A stretch of DNA of 50,460 bases from Lysobacterales bacterium (GTDB taxonomy: Bacteria > Pseudomonadota > Gammaproteobacteria > Xanthomonadales > Xanthomonadaceae). The first letter of the stretch is position 1; the number at the start of each line of letters is the position of its first letter. This document shows positions 9,464 through 19,576 of this stretch, one piece after another. Both the position numbers and the translations under genes were made by a program. The notes under the pieces are model-generated. The model was given only the letters and a program-made list of their open reading frames with translations. It was not told the DNA's origin and did not search any database. The stretch covers positions 1-50,460 of the forward strand of contig JAATFG010000003.1 in NCBI GenBank assembly GCA_015655355.1. Reading direction: 5' to 3'.

Positions 9464-11821
9464 CTATGGCGATGGCGAAGACATCGAATACGGCAGCTGC
9501 GTCGTATCGGTCGCCCAGTTCTTGTTCGGTTCCTTTTGCATCGTGAAACGTAATTCGCCGCCGGCGATGATTTCTTGATGCGTGAGATAGGCGCGATTCA
9601 ATGGCTTGCCGTTCAACGTGGCGCTGCCGATGTAGCCGTGCTTTTCGTTCAAGCCATCGGCAATCACGGTGAAGCGCTTGCCGTTCGGCAGATTCAACGT
9701 CGCGCGCGGCAGGAACGGGCGGCCGATCACGTACTGGTTGCTGCCCGGCGTGACCGGATAGAAACCCAGCGCGGTGAACACGTACCACGCGGACATTTCG
9801 CCGACGTCGTCGTTGCCCGCGAGTCCATCCGGGCGCGCGGCGTATTGCGACTCCATGATCTGCTTCAGACGCGCCTGCGTGCGCCACGGCTGGCCGGCGT
9901 AGGCGTAGAGATAGGCGACGTGGTGGCCGGGTTCGTTGCCGTGCGCGTACCAGCCGATCAGGCCGGTGATGTCTTCCATGTGCGCGAAGATTTTCGGATC
10001 GACCTTGGCGTCGAATGCGGCATCCAGCATGCCGAGCAGCTTGTCCGCTCCGCCGTGCGCGGCGACCAAACCGGCCACGTCCTGCGGCACGTACCACGAG
10101 TATTGCCAGGCGTTGCCTTCGGTGTAATCGCTGCCGTAGCCGCTGGCGGTCGGGTCGAACGGCTCGCGGAAATTGCCGTCGCGCTTGCGTGCGCGCATGA
10201 AGCCGGTGCTCGGGTCGTAGGCGTTTTTCCAGCTCGCCGCGCGCTTGGAGAATTCGGCGGCGACGTCGGACTTGCCCATCTTTTGCGCCACTTGCGCGAT
10301 CGTCCAGTCGTCGAAGGCGTATTCGAGCGTCTTGCTTGCCGCTTCGCCTTCCTCGTCGATCGGCACGTAGCCAAGTTCGCGGTATTGCTTGATGCCGCCA
10401 TAGGGGCCGTAATCGGCGCTGGCGACCATCGCTTGCAGCGCTTCGTTCGCGTCGAAGCCGCCGATGCCCTTCATGTACGCGTCGGCGATCACCGGCACCG
10501 CGTGGTAGCCGATCATGCACCACGTTTCCAGACCGTTGAACGCCCACACCGGCAAGATTCCATACGGGCTTTCGCGGCGCGCGGCGAGCAGCGAATTGAC
10601 GATGTCACTGGTGCGTTGCGGCGGTTGCAGCAAGGTCATCAGCGGATGCAGGCCGCGATAGGTGTCCCACAGCGAGAAGGTCGAATAGTTCGTCCAACCG
10701 TTGGCCTGATGCACGGCGTTGTCCGGGCCGCGATAGCGGCCATCGACGTCCATGAACAACGTGGGGCCGAGCATGGTGTGGTACAGCGCGGTGTAGAACG
10801 CCTTGCGTTGGGTCGCGTCGCCTTGCGCATCGACTTCGCTCAGCGCATCGCTCCACTGCTTCTTCGCCGCGATACGCGCGCCATCGAAATCCCAGTTCGG
10901 CGCTTCGGCGTCGAGGTTGGCGAGCGCGTTGTCTTCGCTGACCGGCGAGATCGAGACCTTCACCAGCAGAGGTTTTTTCGCGTCGAAATCGAACGCGGCG
11001 ACGAGCTGGCGGCCTTCGATCTGCGCCTGCTGGCGCGGGTCTTTCGCGCCCGGCGGCGGGAAGCCGCGATACGGCACGTCCTGCTCGGTGTCGTGCAGTT
11101 CGTGGCCGCTCATCGATTGCGAGAATTTCATCGCGAAATAGAGCTGGCGCCCCGGCGCCCAACCGCGGGTTTCGCGGAAGCCGGTGACGGTGCCGTCGTC
11201 GCGCACGCGCAGCCGCGACCACGAGACCTTGCCCGGGTAGTCGTACATGCTGGTGCGCAGGTCGATCAGCACGTGCGCCGGCTTGCCTTGCGCGAACGTG
11301 TAGCGATGCCAGCCGACGCGCGCGCTGGCGGTGAGTTCGGCGCGCACGCCGTAATCGTCCAGCGTCACCGCGTAGTAGCCGGGTTGCGCGATTTCGGTTG
11401 CGTGGCGGAAGCGCGAGGTGTAGCCGCTGCCGGGTTTGTCGATGTCGCCGCGTTCCAGCTTCACGTCGCCGCTGATCGGCATCAGCAGCACGTCGCCGAG
11501 ATCCGAATGGCCGGTGCCGGAGAAATGCGTGTGCGAGAAGCCGACGATCGTGTGGTCGTCGTAGCGGTAGCCGGCGGCCCAGCCGTAGCCGTCCTTGCGC
11601 GACTTGATTTGCGTGTCCGGCGAGAGCTGGACCATACCCCAGGGCACGGTCGCGCCGGGATAGGTGTGGCCTTCGCCGCCGGTGCCGATGAAGGGATCGA
11701 CCGCGGCGTAGGCTGCGTCGCCATTGCCGGCCGCATGGGCGGGCGACAGCGCCGCAAGGCCGGCGAGCAGGCCTGCCGCCAGCCAATGTCCACGATGCGC
11801 CCCGTTGCGTGCCTGCCCCAT
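9464..11821 (-). CDS. Secreted GH92-family glycosidase (alpha-mannosidase type)
   Basis: 785 residues with a Sec signal peptide cleaved near SPAHA-AGNG (about residue 29). The GH92 N-terminal beta-sandwich signature VDPFIGTGGEGHTYPGA is followed by PWGMVQLSPDT, SHTHFSGTG and the (alpha/alpha)6 catalytic half with FSLWDTYRGLHPL and GNDDVGEMSAWYVFTALGFYP. GH92 enzymes are calcium-dependent exo-alpha-mannosidases acting mainly on alpha-1,2/1,3/1,6 mannosides; the exact linkage cannot be read from sequence. The family acts in the periplasm or outside the cell. It is divergent from the M1 aminopeptidase gene, sharing a 133-base upstream region. The ATG at 11821 was chosen because longer frames add a non-signal extension. 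Confidence 0.95.
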   Translation of the reverse strand: MGQARNGAHRGHWLAAGLLAGLAALSPAHAAGNGDAAYAAVDPFIGTGGEGHTYPGATVPWGMVQLSPDTQIKSRKDGYGWAAGYRYDDHTIVGFSHTHFSGTGHSDLGDVLLMPISGDVKLERGDIDKPGSGYTSRFRHATEIAQPGYYAVTLDDYGVRAELTASARVGWHRYTFAQGKPAHVLIDLRTSMYDYPGKVSWSRLRVRDDGTVTGFRETRGWAPGRQLYFAMKFSQSMSGHELHDTEQDVPYRGFPPPGAKDPRQQAQIEGRQLVAAFDFDAKKPLLVKVSISPVSEDNALANLDAEAPNWDFDGARIAAKKQWSDALSEVDAQGDATQRKAFYTALYHTMLGPTLFMDVDGRYRGPDNAVHQANGWTNYSTFSLWDTYRGLHPLMTLLQPPQRTSDIVNSLLAARRESPYGILPVWAFNGLETWCMIGYHAVPVIADAYMKGIGGFDANEALQAMVASADYGPYGGIKQYRELGYVPIDEEGEAASKTLEYAFDDWTIAQVAQKMGKSDVAAEFSKRAASWKNAYDPSTGFMRARKRDGNFREPFDPTASGYGSDYTEGNAWQYSWYVPQDVAGLVAAHGGADKLLGMLDAAFDAKVDPKIFAHMEDITGLIGWYAHGNEPGHHVAYLYAYAGQPWRTQARLKQIMESQYAARPDGLAGNDDVGEMSAWYVFTALGFYPVTPGSNQYVIGRPFLPRATLNLPNGKRFTVIADGLNEKHGYIGSATLNGKPLNRAYLTHQEIIAGGELRFTMQKEPNKNWATDTTQLPYSMSSPSP

Positions 11822-11954
11822 GCCGTTTCTCCGCGCTTGAAAGAGGCTGGAAACTAGCACAGCTGCGGCCTTGGTCGTGCATGACTTCCGGCGCTGGCTT
11901 GTGCGCCGCGATGTACGGGAGAATCGGCGTTCCATTCGACCACCGGAACCCGTC

Positions 11955-14627
11955 ATGCGACATCCGCTCGCTACCGCCCTTGCACTGGCCATCGCCGCCA
12001 GCAACGCCCCGGCCTTCGCCGCCGACAATTCTGTCGCGGTGCCGTCCAGCGCCACGCAGGCCACCACCCAGTTGCCGCGCGGCGTGGTGCCGTCGCACTA
12101 CGCCATCACCGTGACCCCGCATGCCGACGCACTGGATTTCGACGGCCACGTCGCCATCGACATCGACGTGCAGGCCGCGACCGACAGCATCGTGCTCAAC
12201 CAGATCGACATGGCTTTCAGCAACAGCGTGCTGCTGGATGCGAAGGGCAAGAAGTTCGCGACGCCGAAGGTGAGCGCCGACAACGACAAGCAGACCGCGA
12301 CCTTCGCGTTCGACAAGCCTTTGCAAGTCGGGCATTACCAGCTCGTCACCGATTACACCGGCAAGATCGGCACCCAGGCCAACGGCATCTTCGCGCTCGA
12401 TTACGCGACCACGAACGGCAAGAAGCGCGCGATCTACACCCAATTCGAGAATAGCGATGCGCGCCGTTTCGTGCCGTCGTGGGACGAGCCGAACTACAAG
12501 GCCGTGTTCGACCTGAGCGCGGTCGTGCCGTCCTCGCAGATGGCGGTGAACAACATGCCGGTCGAAAGCAAGACCGACCTCGGCAACGGCCTGAGCAAGG
12601 TCAAGTTCAAGACCTCGCCGAAGATGAGCACGTACTTGCTGTTCTTCAGCGTCGGCGATTTCGAGCGCACCACCACCAAGACCGACAACGGCACCGAGAT
12701 CGGCGTGATCGCGCAAGCCGGCAAGGCCGACCAGGCCGCGTACGCGCTGCAGGCCGGCAAGGACGTGATCCACATGTACAACGACTACTTCGGCGTGCCG
12801 TTCCCGCTGCCGAAGCTGGACAACATCGCCGCGCCCGGCCGCAGCCAGTTCTTCAGCGCGATGGAAAACTGGGGCGCGATCTTCACCTTCGAGTATTCGA
12901 TGCTGATCGATCCGAGTATCGCCACCGTCGGCGACAACCAGCGCGTGTTTGAAGTGGCCGCGCACGAAATCGCCCACCAGTGGTTCGGCGACCTGGTGAC
13001 GATGCGCTGGTGGGACGATTTGTGGTTGAACGAAGGCTTCGCCACCTGGATGGAAGGCAATGCGCAGCGCAAGCTGCATCCGGAATGGGATCTCGACGGC
13101 GTCGATCCGGTGTTCACCAGCCGCGGCGCGATGGGCCGCGACGCGATCGCGACCACGCACCCGGTCGTGCAGCACGTCGAAACCGTCGAGCAGGCCAGCC
13201 AGGCTTTCGATGCGATCACCTACAACAAGGGCAGCGCGGTGATCGGCATGCTCGAAAACTACATCGGCTCGGATGCGTGGCGCAGCGGCGTGCGCAACTA
13301 CATCAAGGCGCACGCGTACTCGAACACCGCCACCGACGATTTGTGGATCGAGATGGACAAGGTCGCGCCGGGCAAGCAGTTCATCACCGTCGCCCACGAT
13401 TTCACCTTGCAGCCGGGCGTGCCGCTGATCAAGGTCGATGCCAAGTGCGATGCCGGCAAGACCGAAGTGACCCTGACCCAGGGCGAATACACTGTCGATC
13501 GTCCCGACAAGACCCCGTTGCGCTGGCACGTGCCGGTCAACGTGCAGGCCGTCGGCGGCGCCACGCAAACCGTGCTGGTCGACGGCACCGCGTCGGTCGA
13601 ACTGCCGGGCTGCGATGCGCCGGTGGTGGTCAACGCCGGTCAGAAGGGTTACTACCGCGTGCTGTATTCGCCGGCGCAGTTCAAGGCGATCAGCGCCGAC
13701 TTCAACAAGCTGCCCACCGTCGACCAGCTCGGCGTGATGATCGACGCCAGCGCGCTGTCCAGCATCGGCCTGCAGCCGAAGTCCGATTCGCTCGACCTGA
13801 CCAAGAACGTGCCGCTGGATGCGTCGCCGGACGTGTGGTCGAACGTGGCCGGCACCATCGCCGGCATCACCGGCGTGTACGGCGACGACGAAAAGGCCGC
13901 CGCGCCGGCCAAGCGCTACGCGATCTCGCGCTTGTCGCCGGTGTTCGCCAAGCTGGGCTGGGAAAACCAGCCGAACGATTCGGCGACCACCAAGCAGTTG
14001 CGCACCAGCCTGATCTCGATGCTCAGCAACCTGGGTGATGCAAGCGTGCTGGCCGAAGCGCGTCGCCGCTTCGCCGCCAGCGAAACCGACCCGAAGGCGT
14101 TGCCGGCCGACCTGCGCCGCACCGTGCTCGGCATCGTCGCGCGCAACGCCGACGCCGCCACCTGGGACAAGCTGCACGCGATGGCGCAGAAGGAAACCTC
14201 GTCGATGATCCGCGACCAATACTACGGGTTGCTCGCGGCGGCCAAGGACAAGGCGCTGGCGCAGAAGGCGCTGGACATGGCCTTGACCGACGAGCCGGGC
14301 GCGACCAACAGCGCCGGCATGATCGGCGGCGTGTCGCGCGAGCATCCGGACATGGCCTTCGACTTCGCGCTCGCCCACCGCGAGCAGGTCGACAAGCTGG
14401 TCGACACCACCTCGCGTTCGCGCTACTACCCTGGCCTGGGTGCCGGTTCGGACAAGCCGGAAATGGTGCAGAAGCTGAAGGACTACGCCGACAAGTACAT
14501 CGCGCCGACCTCGCGCCGGGATACCGAAACGGCGATCGCCGGCATCCAGACGCGGATCAAGCTCAATGCCGCGCTGCGCCCGCAGATCGACGCCTGGCTG
14601 AAGCAGAACGCCAAGTCCGCGAAGTAA
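11955..14627 (+). CDS. Secreted M1-family metallo-aminopeptidase
   Basis: 890 residues, with a signal peptide (MRHPLATALALAIAASNAP, cleavage near AFA-ADN). The zinc motif HEIAH is at residues 337-341 with the third ligand E360 in NEGFATW, so the catalytic site is complete. The substrate-recognition motif reads SAMENW (301-306) where most M1 enzymes have GAMENW. The C-terminal helical domain is present. The enzyme should remove N-terminal residues from peptides in the periplasm or outside. It is closed by a terminator at 14646-14673. Confidence 0.95.
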   Translation: MRHPLATALALAIAASNAPAFAADNSVAVPSSATQATTQLPRGVVPSHYAITVTPHADALDFDGHVAIDIDVQAATDSIVLNQIDMAFSNSVLLDAKGKKFATPKVSADNDKQTATFAFDKPLQVGHYQLVTDYTGKIGTQANGIFALDYATTNGKKRAIYTQFENSDARRFVPSWDEPNYKAVFDLSAVVPSSQMAVNNMPVESKTDLGNGLSKVKFKTSPKMSTYLLFFSVGDFERTTTKTDNGTEIGVIAQAGKADQAAYALQAGKDVIHMYNDYFGVPFPLPKLDNIAAPGRSQFFSAMENWGAIFTFEYSMLIDPSIATVGDNQRVFEVAAHEIAHQWFGDLVTMRWWDDLWLNEGFATWMEGNAQRKLHPEWDLDGVDPVFTSRGAMGRDAIATTHPVVQHVETVEQASQAFDAITYNKGSAVIGMLENYIGSDAWRSGVRNYIKAHAYSNTATDDLWIEMDKVAPGKQFITVAHDFTLQPGVPLIKVDAKCDAGKTEVTLTQGEYTVDRPDKTPLRWHVPVNVQAVGGATQTVLVDGTASVELPGCDAPVVVNAGQKGYYRVLYSPAQFKAISADFNKLPTVDQLGVMIDASALSSIGLQPKSDSLDLTKNVPLDASPDVWSNVAGTIAGITGVYGDDEKAAAPAKRYAISRLSPVFAKLGWENQPNDSATTKQLRTSLISMLSNLGDASVLAEARRRFAASETDPKALPADLRRTVLGIVARNADAATWDKLHAMAQKETSSMIRDQYYGLLAAAKDKALAQKALDMALTDEPGATNSAGMIGGVSREHPDMAFDFALAHREQVDKLVDTTSRSRYYPGLGAGSDKPEMVQKLKDYADKYIAPTSRRDTETAIAGIQTRIKLNAALRPQIDAWLKQNAKSAK

Positions 14628-14645
14628 GCGAACGAAGCAACAAAC

Positions 14646-14673
14646 AAAAAACCCGCCGAAAGGCGGGTTTTTT
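14646..14673. terminator. Bidirectional terminator
   Basis: Perfect 12-bp stem AAAAAACCCGCC / GGCGGGTTTTTT with a GAAA tetraloop, between the convergent M1 aminopeptidase and VOC genes. Confidence 0.93.
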
Positions 14674-14678
14674 GCTAC

Positions 14679-15083
14679 TTAGTGATCCTGCTTGACGCGA
14701 TGGATGGCGCAGAGCTTGTTGCCATCTGGATCGCGCACATAGGCCAAGTAAAACGCAGTCCCCATATTGCTGTCGCGCAAACCCGGCGGGTTTTCGATTG
14801 ACGTGCCGCCATGAGCGACGGCTACGTCATGGAATTCCCGGACCTGTTCGGGTGAATTGCACTTGAAGGCGATGGTGCCACCATTCGCGAAGGTTGCCTC
14901 TTCGTCGTTGATGGGTTGGGAAACCGCAAAGGTATTGCCGTCGTGCCGGTAGAAAAGCCGGGTGTGGCCGGAAGTCGTCGTGTTGTATATCGGCTCACCC
15001 GCTCCCAGCGTTCCGAGCACGGCATCGTAGAAGCGTTTCGAGCGCTCAAGATCGTTTGAGCCGACCATTACATGATTGAACAT
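14679..15083 (-). CDS. VOC (glyoxalase/bleomycin resistance) family protein
   Basis: 134 residues forming the two beta-alpha-beta-beta-beta halves of a single VOC domain: MFNHVMVGSNDLERSKRFYDAVL at the start and YVRDPDGNKLCAIHR at the end. An upstream AAGAGG gives a good Shine-Dalgarno for ATG 15083; longer frames run into the gcvP terminator. Members bind a metal and diverse small electrophiles; the substrate is not readable here. His4 is a likely metal ligand, but the usual C-terminal Glu ligand position is unclear. Confidence 0.9.
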   Translation of the reverse strand: MFNHVMVGSNDLERSKRFYDAVLGTLGAGEPIYNTTTSGHTRLFYRHDGNTFAVSQPINDEEATFANGGTIAFKCNSPEQVREFHDVAVAHGGTSIENPPGLRDSNMGTAFYLAYVRDPDGNKLCAIHRVKQDH

Positions 15084-15145
15084 ATTTTCCTCTTGGGGGC
15101 ATGGTGGGAAACGTGCATCCAGGGAGTACGTCGAACCGATTGCGC

Positions 15146-15171
15146 AAAAGCCCGCGTTTCCGCGGGCTTTT
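15146..15171 (-). terminator. Terminator after gcvP
   Basis: Stem AAAAGCCCGCG / CGCGGGCTTTT around TTTC, 10 bases past the gcvP stop on the minus strand; T-rich on both sides. Confidence 0.9.
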
Positions 15172-15181
15172 CGTTGAAGCA

Positions 15182-18040
15182 TCAAGCTTCGGCGTCGTCC
15201 TTGTACGCATCCACCGGGATGCAGGCGCAGAACACGTTCTTGTCGCCGTAGACGTTGTCCACGCGCGCCACCGGCGGCCAGTACTTGTTGTGCTTGAGCG
15301 AGGCCAGCGGGAACGCAGCCTGCTCGCGGCTGTACGCATGCGTCCACTCGGTCGCGGCAACGGCGGCGGCGGTGTGCGGTGCGTGCTTCAGCGGGTTGTC
15401 GTTCCTGTCGAGCAAACCGTCGGCGACGGCCTGAATTTCCTCGCGGATTTGAATCATCGCCGCGATGAAGCGATCGAGTTCGTGCTTCGATTCGCTTTCG
15501 GTCGGCTCGACCATCAAGGTGCCTGCGACCGGGAAGCTCAGCGTCGGCGCGTGGAAACCGAAATCGACCAGACGCTTCGCCACGTCCTCGGCGCCGATGC
15601 CGGAAATCTTTTCCAGCGGACGCACGTCGAGGATGCACTCGTGCGCGACCAGCCCGTTGCGACCGGTGTACAGCGTTTCGTAATGCGGTGCCAACTTCTT
15701 CGCGATGTAGTTCGCGTTGAGCAGCGCGCCCTGCGTGGCCTTGCGCAAACCGGCGCTGCCCATCAGCACGATGTACATCCACGAAATCGGCAGGATGCTG
15801 GCGCTGCCGTGCGTCGCCGCGCTGACCATGCCGCTGCCATTCGCGCCGAAATGCTTCGGCAGGAATGGCGCGAGGTGCGAACGCACCGCGCACGGGCCGA
15901 CGCCCGGGCCGCCGCCGCCGTGCGGAATGCAGAAGGTCTTGTGCAGGTTGAGGTGCGACACGTCCGAGCCCCACTTGCCCGGCTTGGCCACGCCGACGAG
16001 GGCGTTCATGTTCGCGCCGTCGGTGTAAACCTGGCCGCCGTGCTGGTGGATGATGTTGCAGATCTCGACGATCTCCTCCTCGAACACGCCATGCGTGGAC
16101 GGATACGTGACCATCAGCGCGGCGAGGTTGGCCGAATGCTTCTCCGCGTTCTTGCGCAGGTCCTCGACGTCGACGTTGCCGTTGCCGTCGCACTTGGTGA
16201 CCACGACCTGCATGCCGGCCAGGTGCGCCGACGCCGGATTGGTGCCATGCGCCGATTCGGGGATCAGGCAGATGTTGCGATGGCCCTCGCCACGCGAGGC
16301 GTGATAGCCGCGAATCGCCAGCAAACCCGCGTATTCGCCTTGTGCGCCGCTGTTCGGCTGGAAGCTCACCGCGTCGTAGCCGGTGATTTCGACCAGCATC
16401 GCTTCCAGTGAATCGACCAGTTCCTTGTAGCCGCGCGTCTGCGAGCTTGGGGCTAGCGGATGGATGTTGGCGAATTCCGGCCACGTCACCGGGATCATCT
16501 CGGCGGTGGCGTTGAGCTTCATCGTGCACGAGCCGAGCGGGATCATGGTGCGGTCCATCGCCAGGTCCTTGTCGGCGAGCTGGCGCAAATAACGCAGCAA
16601 TTCGTGCTCGCTGTGGTGCGAGTTGAACACCGGATGGGTCAGGTACGACGAAGTGCGCAGCAGCGAAGCGGGCAGGCCGCCTTCCGCTGCGTCGTTCAGC
16701 GCCTCGATGTCGTCGATCTGCACGCCGAACAGCTTGGCGATTTCGATCACATCAAAGCGCGTGCTGGTTTCGTCGAAGCTGATGCCGACGCGTCGCGCAT
16801 CGATCTTGCGCAGGTTGAGGCGTGCGTGCGAGGCATAGCCGTGGATTTCGTCGGCGTTGACGCCTTCGATGGTCAGCGTGTCGAAGAAGCTGTCGTTGAC
16901 CTCCAGTTTCGCGCTGCGCAGCGCGGCGGCGAGGATCGCGGTGTAGCGCTGCACGCGCAAGGCAATCCGCTTGAGGCCTTCGGGGCCGTGGTAGACGGCG
17001 TACATCGACGCCATCACCGCGAGCAGCACCTGCGCGGTGCAGATGTTCGACGTGGCCTTCTCGCGGCGGATGTGCTGCTCGCGCGTCTGCAACGCCAAGC
17101 GATACGCAGGATTGCCTTCGGCATCGATCGACACGCCGATCAAACGGCCAGGCATGCTGCGCTTGTACCCATCGCGGCACGCCATGTACGCCGCGTGCGG
17201 GCCGCCGAAACCGAACGGCACGCCGAAGCGCTGGGTGTTGCCGATGGCGATGTCGGCGCCGAATTCGCCCGGCGCTTGAATCAGCGCCAGCGCGAGCAGG
17301 TCGGCGGCGACGGCGAGCAGGCCGCCGCGCGCGTGCACCGCTTCGGCCAGCGCCTTGTGGTCGTGGATGTTGCCGAAGGTGTCGGGATACTGGACGAGCG
17401 CGCCGAACGAATCGGTGCTGAGCGCTTCATCGAGCGAACCGATCCTCAGTTCGATGCCGAGCGGTTCGGCGCGCGTGCGCAGCACTTCCAGCGTCTGCGG
17501 ATGGACCGCGTCGCTGACGAAAAACACGTTCGACTTCGACCTGCCGGCGCGCCTGGCCAGGGTCATCGCTTCGGCGGCGGCGGTGGCTTCGTCGAGCAGC
17601 GAGGCGTTGGCGATTTCCATGCCGGTGAGGTCGGCGACCATTTGCTGGAAGTTGATCAGCGCTTCCATGCGGCCCTGCGAAATCTCGGCCTGGTACGGCG
17701 TGTACGCGGTGTACCAGGCCGGGTTTTCCAGCAGGTTGCGCAGGATGACGTTCGGCGTGTGCGTGCCGTAGTAGCCCTGGCCGATGAAGCTCTTGAACAC
17801 GTCGTTCTTCGCGGCGATGGTTTTCAACTTCGCCAGCGCATCGACTTCGCTCAGGCCTTCGGGCAGATTCAGCGGCGTGGCGGACTTGATCGTCGCCGGA
17901 ACAATCGCGTCGGTCAGCGCGTCGAGGCTGTCGTGGCCGACGGCCTCGAGCATCGCGGAGATTTCGGATTCGTTCGGGCCGACGTGGCGTTCGACGAAGG
18001 CGGTCGGATGTTCGAGGTCGCGCAGGGAAGGCTTGGACAT
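15182..18040 (-). CDS. gcvP: Glycine dehydrogenase (aminomethyl-transferring), P-protein
   Basis: PLP enzyme of the glycine cleavage system: decarboxylates glycine and passes the aminomethyl group to lipoyl GcvH. 952 residues, i.e. the one-chain form with fused N- and C-terminal halves. The PLP lysine is K701 in [18 protein letters not shown]. The start [19 protein letters not shown] is typical; longer frames read through the riboswitch. GcvT and GcvH are not in the window. A tandem glycine riboswitch precedes it, so expression is expected to rise with glycine. Confidence 0.97.
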   Translation of the reverse strand: MSKPSLRDLEHPTAFVERHVGPNESEISAMLEAVGHDSLDALTDAIVPATIKSATPLNLPEGLSEVDALAKLKTIAAKNDVFKSFIGQGYYGTHTPNVILRNLLENPAWYTAYTPYQAEISQGRMEALINFQQMVADLTGMEIANASLLDEATAAAEAMTLARRAGRSKSNVFFVSDAVHPQTLEVLRTRAEPLGIELRIGSLDEALSTDSFGALVQYPDTFGNIHDHKALAEAVHARGGLLAVAADLLALALIQAPGEFGADIAIGNTQRFGVPFGFGGPHAAYMACRDGYKRSMPGRLIGVSIDAEGNPAYRLALQTREQHIRREKATSNICTAQVLLAVMASMYAVYHGPEGLKRIALRVQRYTAILAAALRSAKLEVNDSFFDTLTIEGVNADEIHGYASHARLNLRKIDARRVGISFDETSTRFDVIEIAKLFGVQIDDIEALNDAAEGGLPASLLRTSSYLTHPVFNSHHSEHELLRYLRQLADKDLAMDRTMIPLGSCTMKLNATAEMIPVTWPEFANIHPLAPSSQTRGYKELVDSLEAMLVEITGYDAVSFQPNSGAQGEYAGLLAIRGYHASRGEGHRNICLIPESAHGTNPASAHLAGMQVVVTKCDGNGNVDVEDLRKNAEKHSANLAALMVTYPSTHGVFEEEIVEICNIIHQHGGQVYTDGANMNALVGVAKPGKWGSDVSHLNLHKTFCIPHGGGGPGVGPCAVRSHLAPFLPKHFGANGSGMVSAATHGSASILPISWMYIVLMGSAGLRKATQGALLNANYIAKKLAPHYETLYTGRNGLVAHECILDVRPLEKISGIGAEDVAKRLVDFGFHAPTLSFPVAGTLMVEPTESESKHELDRFIAAMIQIREEIQAVADGLLDRNDNPLKHAPHTAAAVAATEWTHAYSREQAAFPLASLKHNKYWPPVARVDNVYGDKNVFCACIPVDAYKDDAEA

Positions 18041-18084
18041 GGGGCACCATGAAAGTGGGCGCGAGCGGAATTGCTGGCGCGATG

Positions 18085-18273
18085 CCCCTCTGTCCTTTTG
18101 CCTGAGAGTTTGGAGAAGACGAACTTCTCGTGCCCCTTCGGCGCCGGCGCGCGTTGTCGAAACAGCGGGCCGATCTCTCCAGAGTGTTTGCTGCTGCGGT
18201 GGTCTTCGGCCTGAGCGATTACGGGCGTTTGCGCCTTCGGCAGCGTGTCGCGTGCGACACGCTTCTCCCACCT
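18085..18273 (-). promoter_or_regulatory. Tandem glycine riboswitch upstream of gcvP
   Basis: On the minus strand two glycine-aptamer cores follow each other. The first has GGGAGA, TGCCGAAGGCGCAA and CGCTCAGGC. The second has GGAGAG, GCGCCGAAGGGGCA and CTCTCAGGCAAAAGGACAGA, the classic glycine-aptamer end. A short linker (about CAGCAGCAAACA) joins them. The RNA ends about 45 bases before the gcvP start. No intrinsic terminator is seen in the remaining leader, so control may act at translation. Confidence 0.93.
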
Positions 18274-18287
18274 TTGTTGCTGCGGCA

Positions 18288-18293
18288 ATTATA
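18288..18293 (-). promoter_or_regulatory. -10 box of the gcvP riboswitch transcript
   Basis: Perfect TATAAT on the minus strand, placed about 15 bases before the first riboswitch core, so the transcript would start at the aptamer. No clear -35 match 17 bases upstream. Confidence 0.6.
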
Positions 18294-18350
18294 ACCCGTC
18301 CCTGGGAGCGGACGCGGCGGCGCGGGTTCAGGCCGAAGCCGTTGTGCGCT

Positions 18351-18995
18351 TCAGGTTTTCTTCTTCGCCTTGCCCGGGCTGCCGGCCTTGACCTTGGCGA
18401 TCTGCTCGCGCACGTATTCGTCGAAATCCGTGCGCAGCATGTCCATCGGGCACCAGATCGGGTAGCTGATTTCGTGGATGCCGAAATACTTGGCGCGATG
18501 GTGCACGTCGCACAGCACCCACAGGTTGTCGGCGCTGTGGTCGACCCAGTCGGCCACGTCCTGGGTGGTGAAGGGCTTGGAATAGGCCGGGTTCTGCGGA
18601 TGCCGCGCCTTGAGGTGGGGCCGCAGGATTTCGTTGAACCTGTCGGTGTCCACCGCGTTGGCCAGCGCCCATTCGATGACGTGGTGGTGGGTTTCCATCG
18701 CCTTGGCGCCGTAGCGGTTGCTGGCCTTGTCCTTGAGCGTGGAATGCTTCACGCCGCAGACCAGGCAGGGCAGGTCGAGTTCGACCGTCAGGTGCTTGTG
18801 CACGGCCTTGTACTCGGCGGTTTCGACGCGCTTGTCGTGCGCCGGGTAGAACGCGATTTCGTCCAGCAGGCGCGGGTTGGAATGGATCGCCTCGATCTTC
18901 TTCTGCACTTTGTGCTGGTCCTCCAGGCGCCGCAGCATGCCCTTGTCGGTGGCGGTGCGCGCGCCGGTCTTGTCCGTCTTCGCTTGCGTGGCCAT
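18351..18995 (-). CDS. HNH-nuclease-like protein
   Basis: 214 residues. It has the layout of a zinc-bound HNH/treble-clef domain: C77-x2-C80, then THHH at 102-105, and LWVLCDVHH with C162, H165 and H166 at 158-166. The N-terminus is basic and helical and the C-terminus ends in a Lys-rich tail (GKAKKKT). A good Shine-Dalgarno (GAGAGGAGA) precedes ATG 18995. Members can be DNA nickases or endonucleases, but no partner methylase or phage gene is nearby, so the role is unknown. It reads in the same direction as gcvP and lies just upstream of its promoter. Confidence 0.75.
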   Translation of the reverse strand: MATQAKTDKTGARTATDKGMLRRLEDQHKVQKKIEAIHSNPRLLDEIAFYPAHDKRVETAEYKAVHKHLTVELDLPCLVCGVKHSTLKDKASNRYGAKAMETHHHVIEWALANAVDTDRFNEILRPHLKARHPQNPAYSKPFTTQDVADWVDHSADNLWVLCDVHHRAKYFGIHEISYPIWCPMDMLRTDFDEYVREQIAKVKAGSPGKAKKKT

Positions 18996-19140
18996 GTGTC
19001 GTCTCCTCTCGCCGTCGTCATCCCTGAATTAACGCACGCGAACAAGACGGAATTTTGTCCGGGCGGTGGCCAGGGCCCGCGTCGTGCTTGGCGGCGTTCG
19101 GTCTAGAATGACCGCATCTCCACCGCGCACGGACGCTCCC

Positions 19141-19560
19141 ATGTCGATCAACTCCAAGGTCCGCCGCGACGCGAAGAAGCGCAAGGCGCTCAAGGAACGC
19201 AACCTGCGCGCGGCCAGCGCGCCCAAGGTTGAAGGCCACGCCGAATTGCGCGACGGCGAAGGCAACCTGGTTGCGGGCATCGTCCGCCGCGGCGGGGTGT
19301 GGTTCCTCGGCCTCGACGGGCGCATGGCCGGCAGCAGCGACAGCGCCGCCGAAGTGTTCGCCCTGCTCAAGCGCGCCGGCAAGACCTACGAAGCCAACGG
19401 CGTGCCGGTGCGCATGGTCTATTCGGACGAACTGCGCGACAGCGCCGAACTGGAAGCCGCCGCGCAGGGCCTGACCCTGGACGAATACGACGCCAGGCTC
19501 GATACGGAAATCGCCGCGCGCGAGAAGCCGGAAGCGGAAACGGATGCATCGTTGAATTGA
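19141..19560 (+). CDS. Conserved hypothetical protein (basic N-terminus)
   Basis: 139 residues starting MSINSKVRRDAKKRKALKE, a strongly basic helix. A compact segment (ELRDGEGNLVAGIVRRGGVWFLGLDGRMAG) follows, and the end is acidic. The frame is open further upstream but a TAGAAT -10-like box (19104-19109) favours this start. I do not recognise a named domain; the pattern of a basic tail plus small beta-rich domain would suit nucleic-acid or ribosome binding, which is only a guess. Convergent with the M2 peptidase gene, 16 bases apart. Confidence 0.75.
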   Translation: MSINSKVRRDAKKRKALKERNLRAASAPKVEGHAELRDGEGNLVAGIVRRGGVWFLGLDGRMAGSSDSAAEVFALLKRAGKTYEANGVPVRMVYSDELRDSAELEAAAQGLTLDEYDARLDTEIAAREKPEAETDASLN

Positions 19561-19576
19561 GGCGCTCGCGGCGCGG

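Noticed and set aside
10605-14378. A 1257-codon minus-strand open frame across two genes
   Set aside because: It overlaps the well-supported GH92 and M1 genes in other frames and shows no domain.
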